From contig NZ_PJPV01000080.1 in assembly GCF_002864045.1 (NCBI RefSeq), positions 1-51,784 of the forward strand: DNA of 51,784 bases, in the 5' to 3' direction. The translations under genes and the position numbers were made by a program. Source of the stretch: Endozoicomonas acroporae (GTDB lineage Bacteria; Pseudomonadota; Gammaproteobacteria; Pseudomonadales; Endozoicomonadaceae). This document shows positions 36,408 to 48,057 of this stretch, in pieces. The notes under the pieces are model-generated. The model ran no database searches, had not been told where the DNA came from, and saw only the letters and a list, made by a program, of their open reading frames with translations. How positions within the stretch are numbered: the stretch's first letter is position 1; each line of letters starts with the position of its first letter.

Positions 36408-38498
36408 CCTGGATGTTTGCTGAAGAATCTCCGCCCAAAAAGAGTCCACCTTCTCGCTGATGAATTGTTCAAGATCCTCATTCATGAACCTTCTGCGAGA
36501 ATCTGCAACGCCAGCAGCACCTTCAATAATCTCCTGCTCAGAGAGTCCCGGGGTTTCCGGGCTGTACTGTTCCAACAATAACTCGGTGTTGCTCTCTGTC
36601 TTACCATGCCAAACTGAAAATTCAGCGTTTCCCTTTCTTAAAAGATCAAGTAATTGAGGCTCGGTTTTAAACATGTCAACAATATAATTCTGAAAATCGG
36701 CTTTATTCCTGATGCCGCTGATGAATTTTCTTTCAATTTCATCCATCACTTCCGGCTTCAGTTTACCAATTTCTCCAAAACGCTGATAAACATGACTCTC
36801 CGGAAATTGACAAATACTTCGGGAAAATTGATTCTTGATACGCCCTCTTATCTCAGTGGATTCACTGGCTTCAACAAGTAGAGTTCCATCACTCTTGCTT
36901 GTAGTAGACATGGCTTTGTAGAGTACTGACTCATTAAAAAATAATTTTAACTTCTTCAACAAGTCGAATATCTGAACAATATCATGCCCTGCCTCCAGTT
37001 CCCGCCTGATATTAATGAAAGCCATTCTGGTTTTGATTTGATCGATGATTTCCGAAGTATGATCCTGACAATCACGGTCATAAGCAGCGTTAATCATCTC
37101 AGTGATTTCAGCACCGGTATCTGCCCGCAGATCTTCCGGGAGTGTTATCAGATGTTCCAGGATTTGTAATAAGCTCAATTTAAGCTGATTGTTTCGGTCT
37201 CGGGCTGCATTCACTTTTTCATGCAGCCTGTCTATTGCGTGGTGAAGTTCAGAATCAACGGGAAAGATACTGTGTAATTCCAGCTGGTATCTTTGAACAT
37301 TGCCTTCGATCGCAGAGGTGGCACCAGACTGATACTGACTTTGCCAGCCCCAATTCTGTTGGGCATGTTGAGTATGAACCCTGTTTTGACGCAGAATTTC
37401 ACGTACAGTCATTCCATCCACCAGTGTTTGTCCATTATACAAGTTAAACACCGCTTCCCGCTCGGATCTTGCAGCCTCTTCTTGTTGCCATTGATGATCA
37501 CTCACGGGTAAAGAATACAAATGCGGATGACTTTCCAAAGGTTGGGCCAACCGGTGTTGCTGTTCGGGTCGTAACTGTTGCTGGCAATCTTGAATAAAAT
37601 GTTCGCCCTTGTGTTCCTGCAAAAAAGAGCATTTCGGGTAAAGTCTGGCATGAACCTCATCGATGGTACTAACTCCCCACTCCTGTTGCCACTCTCCAAT
37701 GGAGCCTCCGCAGGAGAAACAGGATATTTTTTCTTCATTCAGTGACAAATAAAATCCTGCATCGGATAGTCTAAGGGCATTTCTATTACCATGAGGAAAA
37801 TCATCCAGGAATTCTACACACCTGGATGCATGGTGCTTAGAGAAAGAGTACATTCGCTCTGTCGCACATGCCATACGTTGGTTATAAATCGTAGCAACTG
37901 GTTCCACGTCAGAGGGTACCGTTTCAATATCATTAATTTGATGGTTATCAATGGAAACAGTTCGCTGTCGGCTACCTGATGATGGTGCCAGTAAATGATA
38001 GTCGCTGCCTGATGCTTCGACCAATTGCGTTTGATCCGATGATGCGGCTACATTTAATGTCTCTATTTCATTAGCCAGCAAAAATACTTGCTGAATACAT
38101 TCATTCGCATGGATCAAATTCCTTAGTTCAGCATCCTCAGGGGGAATATCGATACCAGGAAGATACACTTCGGCGCTACCCCTGAAGTTATCCATAAAAG
38201 ACTGTATCTGGAGCAATTCCCTTAGCGAAGTAAATGTATGAGTATAGCCATGAATAGTAACTTTATAAGTTCTTACCGGCTGGTGTTGATGACTCTGGAA
38301 ACCTGCAGCTCGTGGATATGAGCACTCAGGGAAATCAGCACCACCAACAGCCCCCTGATCAGATAATAAATAATTGTTCGAGCTGGCAATCGACCTTACA
38401 TCGTATAGACGATACCTCGAACCATCAGGGTTACTATTAATCGCCTCATTCCCATGAACAGTTCTCTGTGTAAGCTCCCCGGGTGTGATATGATCCAT
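36402..38498 (-). CDS. BIR-domain (inhibitor-of-apoptosis type) protein 1
   Basis: 698 aa from the ATG at 38496-38498; AAGGAG lies 7 nt upstream, the adjacent ATG at 38501 is equally possible, and the frame extends to 38573. Residues ~225-295 form a BIR zinc domain: RCVEFLDDFPHG, DAGFYLSLNEEKISCFSCGG (CxxC), GEWQQEW, then EVHARLYPKC, with ligands C260, C263, H283 and C290. BIR domains in animal IAPs bind caspases or IAP-antagonists. No RING or CARD is visible. N-terminal to it is a ~70-aa module (IHGYTHTFTSLRELLQIQSF ... NEIETL). The C-terminal ~400 residues are helical and of unknown function. It is paralogous to the next gene over the whole length. Confidence 0.85.
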   Translation of the reverse strand: MDHITPGELTQRTVHGNEAINSNPDGSRYRLYDVRSIASSNNYLLSDQGAVGGADFPECSYPRAAGFQSHQHQPVRTYKVTIHGYTHTFTSLRELLQIQSFMDNFRGSAEVYLPGIDIPPEDAELRNLIHANECIQQVFLLANEIETLNVAASSDQTQLVEASGSDYHLLAPSSGSRQRTVSIDNHQINDIETVPSDVEPVATIYNQRMACATERMYSFSKHHASRCVEFLDDFPHGNRNALRLSDAGFYLSLNEEKISCFSCGGSIGEWQQEWGVSTIDEVHARLYPKCSFLQEHKGEHFIQDCQQQLRPEQQHRLAQPLESHPHLYSLPVSDHQWQQEEAARSEREAVFNLYNGQTLVDGMTVREILRQNRVHTQHAQQNWGWQSQYQSGATSAIEGNVQRYQLELHSIFPVDSELHHAIDRLHEKVNAARDRNNQLKLSLLQILEHLITLPEDLRADTGAEITEMINAAYDRDCQDHTSEIIDQIKTRMAFINIRRELEAGHDIVQIFDLLKKLKLFFNESVLYKAMSTTSKSDGTLLVEASESTEIRGRIKNQFSRSICQFPESHVYQRFGEIGKLKPEVMDEIERKFISGIRNKADFQNYIVDMFKTEPQLLDLLRKGNAEFSVWHGKTESNTELLLEQYSPETPGLSEQEIIEGAAGVADSRRRFMNEDLEQFISEKVDSFWAEILQQTSRL

Positions 38499-38631
38499 CA
38501 TGATTCTCCTTGAGTTCATTATGACCGTTAAATATTTGAACAAATTGATTGATAATAGTGTTTTAGATTTCAAATGTAGCTATCAAAATGGTTAGATTGA
38601 CTAACCATTTTAATGATGTCCGGGTTAAACA

Positions 38632-41079
38632 TTACCGGGATGTTTCTCGAATAATCTCATCCCAGAACATGTCCAGCTTCTCGCTGATGAATTGGTAAAG
38701 ATCTTCACGCATGAACCTTGCACGAGCATCTGCAACGTTAGCAGCACCTTCAATAATCTCCTGCTCAGAGAGCCCTGGTGTATCGGGACTGTACTGTTCC
38801 ATCAATAACTCTGCGCTACTCTCTGTCTTGCCATGCCAAACTGAAAACTCAGCATTTTTCGTTATTAAAAGATTAAGTAATGCCGGATCCGTGTTAAACA
38901 TGTCCATAATATAATTTTGAAAATCGGCCAGATTCATAATACCGCTGGTGAATTTTCTTTTAATTTCAGCCATCACACTAGCTGGCTGCCTGCCAACAGT
39001 GCCGTAACACTGTGGAATTTGATTCTCAGGGAATTGGCAGATACTTTGGGAAAACAGATTCTTAATGTAACCTCTTATTTCAGTGGACTCTCCGGCCGCA
39101 ATAAGTAGATTACCAGTTAACCCCCTTGTAGTAGACAATACACTGTAAAGTACTGACTCGTTATAAAATAATTTTAATTTCTTCAGCAGGTTGAATATGT
39201 GGACAACGTCAGACTCAAACTCCAGCTCCCGATTGATATCAATCAAAGCCATTCGAGTCTGGATTTGATCAATGATTTCTGTTGTATGATCCTGACAATC
39301 CCGGTCTTCAGCAGCGTCAATAATCGAAGCAATTTCAGCGCCTACATCTTCCGACTGATCTTCTCGAAGTGCCAATAGATTCTGCAAGACTTGCAATAAT
39401 TTTAATTTAAGCACGTAGCTTTGGTTCTGAGCGGCATTAACTTTCCCATGCAACCTGTCCATTGCATTGTGCAGCGCTGAACCAGGAAGAAAGCTACGGT
39501 GAAATGCCTGCAGACATCTTTGAACATTGCGTTTGATAGAATAAGTGGCATCTGCCTGACTCTGTCTGTCACAACTGTGTTGACCAGCTTGATTTTGTGC
39601 CCGTACAAATTCATGTAACGTCATTCCGTCCAATCGCGCTCGCCCTTCACGCCAGTCGGATAGAAATTTATAATAGTCCACTTCTACCTGTTCTTGCTGC
39701 CATTGATACTCATCCAAAGGTAAGCGATACAAATGTGGATGACTTTCCAAAGATCGGGGTAACACACGTTGTTCTGCTTGTGTTAATTGTTCTTGGCAGG
39801 CTTCGATAAACCATTCACCTTTTTTTTCCCGCAAAAAAGAGCACTCAGGGTAAAGTCTTGCATGAACCTCATCAAGGGAGCGCACGCCCCACTCCTCTTG
39901 CCACTCTTTAATTGAACCTCCGCAGGTGAAACATAACAGCCTTTTTTCCACCAGTGACAAATAAAATCCAGCATCTGATATTTTAAACGCACTCTTATTG
40001 CCACCAGGAAAATCACGTATAAACCTCATTTGCCTGACTGCACCATGCCGAACGATAGAGTTTCTTCGATCGTTACTGTTTACCATATATGGGTTGAAGA
40101 TTGTAGAAATCAGCCCCGCATCAGAAGCTACGGCATGATCAGCACCATTACCAGAATTAGTGGTTGGTATCGCAGTCATATCATTAATTAACAGAAACGC
40201 ATTGAACCGATCCTGCCTATTGATAATAAAGTGCTTCAGTTCAGTATTGTTAGAAGGAATATCTGAACTTACATTGTATAACTCAGCATTATCACGAAAG
40301 TTTCGTAACAGTGTCCGATCCGATAATAACGCAGCAATCGAATCAAATTGCTTATCTTCTCCATGAATATGGCAGAAATAGCGGGTAGTGCTGTTAACAT
40401 CAGAAGCAGGATTTGAGCTTTCCGAAGATAGTGCAGGCTGGCAATACTGCTCTGGTGATCTCTGACCACTGATCGAATTCAACCGACGGTTTTCACGGGC
40501 AACCATTCGCTGCAAGCCACTGTATGTTGCCGGTAAACGATAGTCATCTGACCTGTATCCACTGGCTGATGCCTGTTCCGTCAAATGTGTTTGATCCGCT
40601 GATGTGAATACATTTAATGTTTCTATGTCATTCACCAACAAGAATACTTGCTGAACACGAGCATTCTCAAGAATCAATGTTTTGAGTGCGCTATCCTCAC
40701 GGGGGATATGGACATCAGAAAGATATCTTCCGGTACTCGCCCTGAAGTTATCCATAAAAGGCTGAATCTGGAGCAGTGACCGTAGCGACTTAAATGTTTT
40801 AGTCTGGCCATTAATGATAAATTGATAAGAACTCACCGCCTGATTCTGGTGACTCTGAAAACCTGAAGGAAGGTCATATTCATGACCAGAAGAATCAGTA
40901 TTAGCAACAGGCTGCTGGTTACCCGATAAATAATTGCCTGATGTACTGGCAATTGGCCTTACAAGGTATGACTGATATCTCGAAACAGCCGCCGCATGGG
41001 CATTATAAACATCAGATTCATTATCACTGCCCGGATCAACAGTTGTCTCTACGGGATCCCTCGCGGAAAGATTATTCAC
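38632..41079 (-). CDS. BIR-domain (inhibitor-of-apoptosis type) protein 2
   Basis: 815 aa from a GTG start at 41079 (or the adjacent GTG at 41082). The choice follows AAGGAG 6 nt upstream, in the same position as in the paralog; the open frame runs to 41121. The BIR domain has DAGFYLSLVEKRLLCFTCGG, EWQEEWGV and EVHARLYPEC, with ligands C383, C386, H406 and C413. The ~75-aa N-terminal module occurs twice here (about residues 85-156 and 231-306) but once in the downstream paralog. The C-terminal third (RDCQDHTTEIIDQIQTRMAL; FSVWHGKTESSAELLMEQYS; PGLSEQEIIEGAA) is shared with the paralog. Signal peptide absent. It starts 113 bp from the serS stop and is separated from its paralog by 133 bp. Confidence 0.85.
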   Translation of the reverse strand: MNNLSARDPVETTVDPGSDNESDVYNAHAAAVSRYQSYLVRPIASTSGNYLSGNQQPVANTDSSGHEYDLPSGFQSHQNQAVSSYQFIINGQTKTFKSLRSLLQIQPFMDNFRASTGRYLSDVHIPREDSALKTLILENARVQQVFLLVNDIETLNVFTSADQTHLTEQASASGYRSDDYRLPATYSGLQRMVARENRRLNSISGQRSPEQYCQPALSSESSNPASDVNSTTRYFCHIHGEDKQFDSIAALLSDRTLLRNFRDNAELYNVSSDIPSNNTELKHFIINRQDRFNAFLLINDMTAIPTTNSGNGADHAVASDAGLISTIFNPYMVNSNDRRNSIVRHGAVRQMRFIRDFPGGNKSAFKISDAGFYLSLVEKRLLCFTCGGSIKEWQEEWGVRSLDEVHARLYPECSFLREKKGEWFIEACQEQLTQAEQRVLPRSLESHPHLYRLPLDEYQWQQEQVEVDYYKFLSDWREGRARLDGMTLHEFVRAQNQAGQHSCDRQSQADATYSIKRNVQRCLQAFHRSFLPGSALHNAMDRLHGKVNAAQNQSYVLKLKLLQVLQNLLALREDQSEDVGAEIASIIDAAEDRDCQDHTTEIIDQIQTRMALIDINRELEFESDVVHIFNLLKKLKLFYNESVLYSVLSTTRGLTGNLLIAAGESTEIRGYIKNLFSQSICQFPENQIPQCYGTVGRQPASVMAEIKRKFTSGIMNLADFQNYIMDMFNTDPALLNLLITKNAEFSVWHGKTESSAELLMEQYSPDTPGLSEQEIIEGAANVADARARFMREDLYQFISEKLDMFWDEIIRETSR

Positions 41080-41191
41080 CACGCTCTCCTTTTGTTCATG
41101 ACTACCGTTATTTTTGAACAAAGTTGATTGATGATAATACTTTAGATGTAAATTAAGAAGGTGAAATCAAACGTTCCACCCTGCTGATCTC

Positions 41192-42490
<1,299 letters not shown>

Positions 42491-42625
42491 TTAACTGATT
42501 GGACGATGGTTTTTTATCCGGGCAGACGCTTCAAACGCTTACCATTATCGCCACGGATAACCTGCTGATGATACACCATGACTCTGCGACATTCGATAAA
42601 GATAATAAACAGGAAGTCAGGACAG

Positions 42626-43027
42626 TTAACCGTTCAGGACCACACGAATGCCCTGATAACCCAACCAGGTACCAACCAGACACAGAGTCACACTGGCCAG
42701 CATATAAGCGATTGCCTCAACCAGCCGATCGGCTTGAAAAAGCCGGAAAATATCCAGTGAGAACGTAGAAAAGGTGGTTAATGCCCCCAGAAAGCCCACG
42801 GTGGCAAAATCTTTCCAGATCGCAGGAAGCAGGCTTTTCTCTACCAGACAGTACCAGCCAATCCCAATAAGAAACGAACCAAGAATATTTACCGTTAAGG
42901 TCGGAAGTGGAAACAACTGATCATTTTCGGATTTTGCATACCACTCATAAACCAGTGAACGTGCCAGTGCCCCAAGGGCTCCACCGGCGGCTACAGCGAG
43001 GTAATTCAGCAAATACGGGTATTGCAT
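42626..43027 (-). CDS. crcB: Fluoride ion channel/exporter
   Basis: 133 aa with four hydrophobic helices. CrcB (Fluc) forms a dual-topology dimer that lets fluoride leave the cell. The first helix has AVAAGGALGALARSLVYEW, followed by PLPTLTVNILGSFLIG with the conserved Asn, and VGFLGALTTFSTFSLD with the FSTFS phenylalanine box. AAGGAAG precedes the ATG. I looked for a fluoride riboswitch in the leader and did not see its GGNGAUGGC consensus. Confidence 0.94.
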   Translation of the reverse strand: MQYPYLLNYLAVAAGGALGALARSLVYEWYAKSENDQLFPLPTLTVNILGSFLIGIGWYCLVEKSLLPAIWKDFATVGFLGALTTFSTFSLDIFRLFQADRLVEAIAYMLASVTLCLVGTWLGYQGIRVVLNG

Positions 43028-43190
43028 CAGAGCTTCCTTTCAGATGAGAGATAGAGAATTTTGAATTCATAGCCATGAAACGGTTCTAACCATATCAAAA
43101 AGGTCAGGCAACCTAAAAATCAACAAGTTAAGTAATTTAGGTTGTGTGGGTTATTTGAAATTATGAATATATGATTGGATAATATAAAAA

Positions 43191-44516
43191 CTATCGATTT
43201 ACTGTACTCTCTTTATCAAGCCGTTTCAGCCAGGCCAGCTTCTCCTTGATCTTAATTTCCAACCCGCGATCATTCGGCTGGTAATAGTCCGGCACATCCA
43301 TCTCTTCGGGAAAGTAGCGCTCCCCTGCGGCATAGGCATTGGGCTCATCATGGGCATAGCGATAACCAGCACCATAGCCAAGGCTGCCCATTAATTGAGT
43401 CGGTGCATTCCGCAGGTGATGAGGCACCTCATAGGATGGATGACTTTTTACATCGTCCCATGCCGCTTTCCAGGCTTTATAAACGGCATTACTTTTTGGT
43501 GCACAGGCGCAATAGACCGTTGCATGGGCCATGGCCAACAGTCCTTCCGGTGCCCCCAACCGCTCAAAGGCCTGCCAGGCATTAATGACAATCTCCAGGG
43601 CTCTCGGGTCTGCATTGCCAATATCTTCACTGGCAATAGCCACCAGCCGACGAATCACATAGAGAGGGTCCCCTCCCCCATCTACAATTCGAGCGGCCCA
43701 GTAGAGTGCGGCATCGGGATTGGAGCCGCGAACGGACTTATGAAAAGCTGAAATGGTATCGTAAAACGCGTCACCGCCTTTATCGAAACGTCGCCCGGTA
43801 TCGGCAAGAATGGCCTGAACCGCCTCTGACGTGATAATGCCGTTCTCAGCCAGATCCGATGCAACCTCCAGAGTGTTGAGCGCCTTGCGACCATCGCCGT
43901 CAGAATAACGAATCAGAATATCCCTGGCACTCTGCTCCAGCTGAATCCCCTTGCCGCCCAGACCTCGCTCTTCATTGGTCAAAGCCTGGTCAACAAGTTG
44001 GCCAATGGCCTCTTCCCCCAGCGACTTAAGTACGTAGACCCTGGCCCTTGAGAGTAATGCATTGTTAAGTTCAAACGATGGGTTTTCGGTGGTGGCTCCG
44101 ATAAAAATAACGGTACCGTCTTCTATATGAGGCAGGAATGCATCCTGTTGCGACTTGTTAAACCGGTGAACCTCATCCACAAACAGCACTGTTTTCCGCT
44201 GGTAAAAACGCTGTTCATCCTTTGCCCTTGCTACCGCTTCCCTTATGTCTTTAACCCCGGAAAGCACTGCAGAGAGGGTTTCAAAATGGGCATCGGTTTT
44301 TGTCGCAATCAGTCTTGCCAGCGTTGTCTTGCCAACGCCGGGCGGTCCCCAGAAAATCATGGAATGGAGCATACCCTGCTCCAGCGCTTCCCGCAGGGGC
44401 TTGCCTCTGGCAAGAATATGTTCCTGGCCCAGGTATTCATCAAGGACTCCGGGGCGCATCCTTGCCGCCAGGGGTTCATAGCGAACAGAAGCAGGGGCAT
44501 CAAAGAGTGAGGTCAT
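43191..44516 (-). CDS. rarA: Replication-associated recombination protein A (AAA+ ATPase)
   Basis: 441 aa. RarA acts at stalled replication forks and interacts with SSB. AAA+ motifs are complete: Walker [15 protein letters not shown] (57-64), Walker [21 protein letters not shown] (D114, E115), sensor 1 [13 protein letters not shown], and the C-terminal tetramerisation part [14 protein letters not shown]. The ATG overlaps the lolA stop by 4 bp, so the two are translated together; ftsK-lolA-rarA is a conserved gammaproteobacterial order. Confidence 0.96.
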   Translation of the reverse strand: MTSLFDAPASVRYEPLAARMRPGVLDEYLGQEHILARGKPLREALEQGMLHSMIFWGPPGVGKTTLARLIATKTDAHFETLSAVLSGVKDIREAVARAKDEQRFYQRKTVLFVDEVHRFNKSQQDAFLPHIEDGTVIFIGATTENPSFELNNALLSRARVYVLKSLGEEAIGQLVDQALTNEERGLGGKGIQLEQSARDILIRYSDGDGRKALNTLEVASDLAENGIITSEAVQAILADTGRRFDKGGDAFYDTISAFHKSVRGSNPDAALYWAARIVDGGGDPLYVIRRLVAIASEDIGNADPRALEIVINAWQAFERLGAPEGLLAMAHATVYCACAPKSNAVYKAWKAAWDDVKSHPSYEVPHHLRNAPTQLMGSLGYGAGYRYAHDEPNAYAAGERYFPEEMDVPDYYQPNDRGLEIKIKEKLAWLKRLDKESTVNR

Positions 44517-45232
44517 ACCCTGCTCTCATCAATAATATCAAAACCGGCCTTCTCTAATGTCTGCAGGTCAGGTTCAAACAGTGTATTGTCCACCGGTTGA
44601 TTGAGTTTCACCCGGGTAAAGTCAATTCGTCGCTTACCACCGAGAGAGTCCATGATCGTGATGGCTAAAATCTCCTCCCTGGAAAAATGGATCTCCAGCC
44701 TTTCAAAAAGATCGGACGCTTTACCGGGTTTCAGGGTATAAACCACCTCCGGGCCATAGTTCATACGAGTCACCGCGTACTCCATCAGAAACTCACTGGC
44801 ATCGCCGCTCAGTAGCTGCACGGCGGTCGGTCCTGACTGATTGTCCATCTTTTTAATCACCACCTGCTTAAAGTCAGGGTCGAGCATCCAGAGCTTGCCA
44901 TCTTTAGCAATAACCTCCTGGTTAAACGGTGAAGTGATATGCCAGCGGAACTGATTTGGCCGCTTAAGCTGCATGCTCCCTTTCTCAACTTTGGAGCGTC
45001 CGCTTTTATCAATGGTACTTTGAGAAAAATTGGCACTGACAGTATTCATGGCCTGCAGCTTTTTAGCCAGCGCATCAGCGGCTTTCTGATCATGTTTTAT
45101 ACTGCCCGGCGTATTGCTCTCAGCCCTGGCCAGCATGGATGAATGAGTTGTCGCCTGCTCAGCAGACCAGACTGGCATGCTGATGGCAAAAACCAGTGGT
45201 AAAACAGTCAATAACGGCGTTTTCTTGATCAT
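44513..45232 (-). CDS. lolA: Outer-membrane lipoprotein carrier protein LolA
   Basis: 239 aa. LolA is the periplasmic chaperone that carries lipoproteins from LolCDE to LolB at the outer membrane. A Sec signal peptide ([20 protein letters not shown], cleavage after VWSA) is followed by a ~45-residue polar linker and the LolA barrel: [45 protein letters not shown], and [18 protein letters not shown]. The linker is longer than in E. coli LolA (203 aa). It lies 23 bp after ftsK and overlaps rarA by 4 bp. Confidence 0.94.
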   Translation of the reverse strand: MIKKTPLLTVLPLVFAISMPVWSAEQATTHSSMLARAESNTPGSIKHDQKAADALAKKLQAMNTVSANFSQSTIDKSGRSKVEKGSMQLKRPNQFRWHITSPFNQEVIAKDGKLWMLDPDFKQVVIKKMDNQSGPTAVQLLSGDASEFLMEYAVTRMNYGPEVVYTLKPGKASDLFERLEIHFSREEILAITIMDSLGGKRRIDFTRVKLNQPVDNTLFEPDLQTLEKAGFDIIDESRV

Positions 45233-45255
45233 AAACAGGAACTTAATCTGGGTAA

Positions 45256-47676
45256 TTAATGCTTGGCCGGTGGTGGCGCAATGACTTCACGATTGCCGTT
45301 AGTCAATGCCGGGCTGACAACACCTGCTGCCTCCATGGCTTCAATCATTCGGGCTGCCCGGTTATAACCTACTTTCAGCTGCCTTTGAACCGAAGAAATG
45401 GACGCCCTGCGTGACTCGGTAACATAGGCCACGGCTTCATCATAAAGGGGATCCTGCTCACTGTTCTCCAGCCCACCGGAAAATGCGCTGCCTTCAGAAC
45501 TGTCGCTCACACCATTGAGAATATCATCAACAAAATCCGGCGTTCCCCGTAGCTGCCAGTCGGCAACCACCCGATGCACTTCATCGTCAGCCACAAAAGC
45601 CCCGTGAATACGGGCAGGAACACTGGTTCCCGGGGGTAGATAGAGCATATCTCCGTGGCCCAGTAACTGCTCAGCGCCGCCCTGGTCGATAATGGTTCGG
45701 GAGTCAATCTTGCTGGATACCTGAAAACTGATGCGAGTAGGAACGTTGGCCTTAATCAGACCGGTAATAACATCCACGGATGGGCGCTGTGTGGCCAGAA
45801 TCAGATGAATACCCGCTGCCCGGGCCTTTTGGGCAATACGGGCAATCAGCTCTTCAACCTTTTTACCAACAATCATCATCATGTCGGCAAATTCATCAAC
45901 CACTACCACGATAAAAGGCAGCGTGCCTAACTCTGGTGCCACATCTTCCGCTGATACAGGCTGATAGAAGGGATCCCGGTGCGGCTCGCCCTTTTCCAGG
46001 GCATCTTTCACCTTGCGGTTATAACCGGCAATGTTACGAACCCCCAGATGTGCCATCAGCTTGTAACGACGCTCCATCTCGGCAACACACCAGCGCAGGG
46101 CATTGGCCGCTTCTTTCATGTCCGTCACTACCGGTGCCAGAAGATGCGGAATGCCATCATAGATGGACAACTCCAGCATTTTCGGGTCAATCATGATCAA
46201 CCGCACATCTTCCGGGCTGGACTTGAACAGCATGGACAGGATCATGGCATTGATACCGACGGACTTACCGGAACCCGTGGTACCGGCCACCAGAAGGTGC
46301 GGCATTTTAGCCAGGTCAACAATCACCGGCTGACCGGAAATATCATGTCCCAGGGCAAGGCTGACCGGAGACTGGGCGTCATCAAATGCCCTGGATGAAA
46401 TAATTTCGCTATAGAAAACGGTTTCGCGGTCATCATTGGGAATCTCAATCCCCATCACTGACTTTCCGGGAATCACTTCCACCACCCGGACACTGACCAC
46501 CGCCAGAGAACGGGCCAGGTCGCTGGCCAGGTTGGTAATTTTACTGGCCTTGGTACCGGGTGCCGGTTGAATCTCAAAACGGGTAATAACCGGCCCGGGA
46601 TGGACGGCAACCACTTCGACATCGACGCTGAAGTCTTTCAACTTCAGTTCCAGCAACCGGGACATGGCATCCAGAGACTCTGGACTCATGGCCTTGCCGG
46701 AGGGCCGGGCTTCATCGAGCAACGATGCGGTTGGTAAACTTCCCAGCGGGGTATGTTCAACCAGAGGAAGCGGTTTCTCCCTCGCTGGAGGAGGGACAAT
46801 AACCAGCTTTGGCTTATCGGCTCTCTTCTCAACCACTGGTGGGACCAATGGCATAAAGTCTTCCTGCAGCTTTAATGCAGGCTCCTTTTTCACCGGTGAC
46901 AGGTCGCTTTGCTCAGGCTGACTCTGCTTTCTGGCTTCCAGCTTATCTTGCAAGGCAAAATAAAGCGCAATCAACTTTTCTTTGCAATAAACGGCGAAGC
47001 GCAGGCTCCAATAGCCGACACTGTCCATCAAAAGAAACCAGGAAAGATCGGTATAAAGTGTCACGCCGAGGAGAAACAGCGCCATCAGCAGCAGTGTACT
47101 ACCGGTGACATTAAAGGCTGGCAAGAACAGATGAATCAGCAGCTCACCAATAATCCCGCCGCTGGATGAGGGAAACAGTTCACTCAACCCATGATAATGG
47201 AGTGAAGCCAGGGCAGCCCCTGAAGCAATAGACAGAATAAAACCCATACTGCGGATCAGCAGTAACCAGGAATTCCATTCATCCGGTTCATGCCGGTAGC
47301 GAAAAACCCGGACCGCCTTGATCACCAGGATAACCGGCACCATCCAGGCCAGAAACCCAAACAGGGTGAGCAGCAAATCCGCTGACCATGCCCCGATTCT
47401 GCCGGCACTGTTGGCAATATCCTTGACCGGGCCAACATGAGACCAGCCGGGATCGACCTTATCATAACTGGCCAGTGCCAATACCAGAAAAGCGGCCAGT
47501 ACCAGCCAGCCAAACATAATGCCTTCACGCACGCGTGATGAGAGCGTTTCCGTCGCTGCTTCGCCCCGGATTGTACGCTTGCGCCGTCGTATGGAAACAG
47601 GCTCTTGTGATTGATCACTATCCGGTTGATGACTCTTATCCGGCTGATGACTCTTTTTGCTTACGGACCCTGCCAT
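45256..47676 (-). CDS. ftsK: DNA translocase FtsK
   Basis: 806 aa. FtsK anchors at the division septum and pumps chromosome ends, activating XerCD at dif. Four hydrophobic helices lie in residues ~50-215, then a short linker (~245-330), then the alpha/beta motor with Walker [14 protein letters not shown] (465-472), [24 protein letters not shown] and [20 protein letters not shown]. The C-terminal gamma winged helix ([20 protein letters not shown]) reads KOPS sites. The linker is much shorter than in E. coli FtsK (1329 aa), as in many gammaproteobacteria. The N-terminus has a KSHQPD tandem repeat. First gene of the ftsK-lolA-rarA run. Confidence 0.96.
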   Translation of the reverse strand: MAGSVSKKSHQPDKSHQPDSDQSQEPVSIRRRKRTIRGEAATETLSSRVREGIMFGWLVLAAFLVLALASYDKVDPGWSHVGPVKDIANSAGRIGAWSADLLLTLFGFLAWMVPVILVIKAVRVFRYRHEPDEWNSWLLLIRSMGFILSIASGAALASLHYHGLSELFPSSSGGIIGELLIHLFLPAFNVTGSTLLLMALFLLGVTLYTDLSWFLLMDSVGYWSLRFAVYCKEKLIALYFALQDKLEARKQSQPEQSDLSPVKKEPALKLQEDFMPLVPPVVEKRADKPKLVIVPPPAREKPLPLVEHTPLGSLPTASLLDEARPSGKAMSPESLDAMSRLLELKLKDFSVDVEVVAVHPGPVITRFEIQPAPGTKASKITNLASDLARSLAVVSVRVVEVIPGKSVMGIEIPNDDRETVFYSEIISSRAFDDAQSPVSLALGHDISGQPVIVDLAKMPHLLVAGTTGSGKSVGINAMILSMLFKSSPEDVRLIMIDPKMLELSIYDGIPHLLAPVVTDMKEAANALRWCVAEMERRYKLMAHLGVRNIAGYNRKVKDALEKGEPHRDPFYQPVSAEDVAPELGTLPFIVVVVDEFADMMMIVGKKVEELIARIAQKARAAGIHLILATQRPSVDVITGLIKANVPTRISFQVSSKIDSRTIIDQGGAEQLLGHGDMLYLPPGTSVPARIHGAFVADDEVHRVVADWQLRGTPDFVDDILNGVSDSSEGSAFSGGLENSEQDPLYDEAVAYVTESRRASISSVQRQLKVGYNRAARMIEAMEAAGVVSPALTNGNREVIAPPPAKH

Positions 47677-48057
47677 TCGGCTCCCTGAGATAACTGATTA
47701 TAAACACAGTAGTTTAACCCGAGAAGATAACACGAGCCCTTAACTGCGGACAATCCTGCATCCTTTCTTATACAAAGATCAAACATCGACCGATGGCGTA
47801 GAAATGAACAGTTTTTGTAGCCCCGGATCTGCTTGCAGGGTATTTTAGAGCGCTGTTTCTTATCAGACAGCGCCCTTTAGCCCGGATATTTCATAAACTG
47901 CCCCGAATCTCGCGCAGGACTTTGTCGCTCTAAGGGATTTTGTGAGGGAGCGCCGTACCGGGGAGTACGGTCGACTGAGCAAAACTCCCTTAGAGCGGCA
48001 AAGGACAAGCGAGATCGGGAGCACGTTTATGAAATATCCGGGTTAGGCCAATCCCCC
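47677..48057. other. Region upstream of ftsK with repeat family B
   Basis: 381 bp between divergent ftsK and the channel gene. It contains a short hairpin (GCGCTGT at 47850-47856 with ACAGCGC at 47867-47873, no T run) and the 168-bp family B element at 47878-48045, which ends 12 bp before the channel gene's start codon. The ftsK promoter is probably in 47677-47830. Confidence 0.5.
47878..48045. repeat. Palindromic repeat family B, full copy (168 bp)
   Basis: The left end TAGCCCGGATATTTCATAAA (47878-47897) and the complement of the right end (48025-48045) differ at one base in 21. Inside them CTCGCGCAGGACTTTG...CTCTAAGGGA pairs with TCCCTTAGAG...CAAAGGACAAGCGAG, and the apex is CCGTAC...GTACGG. 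The fold is one long hairpin. No open frame. A solo end is present at 36390-36407. Confidence 0.85.

Noticed and set aside
43028..43190. A fluoride riboswitch in the crcB leader
   Set aside because: The conserved GGNGAUGGC core and pseudoknot strings were not found between crcB and rarA.
47850..47873. Hairpin upstream of ftsK as a terminator
   Set aside because: The stem is only 7 bp and no T run follows on either strand.
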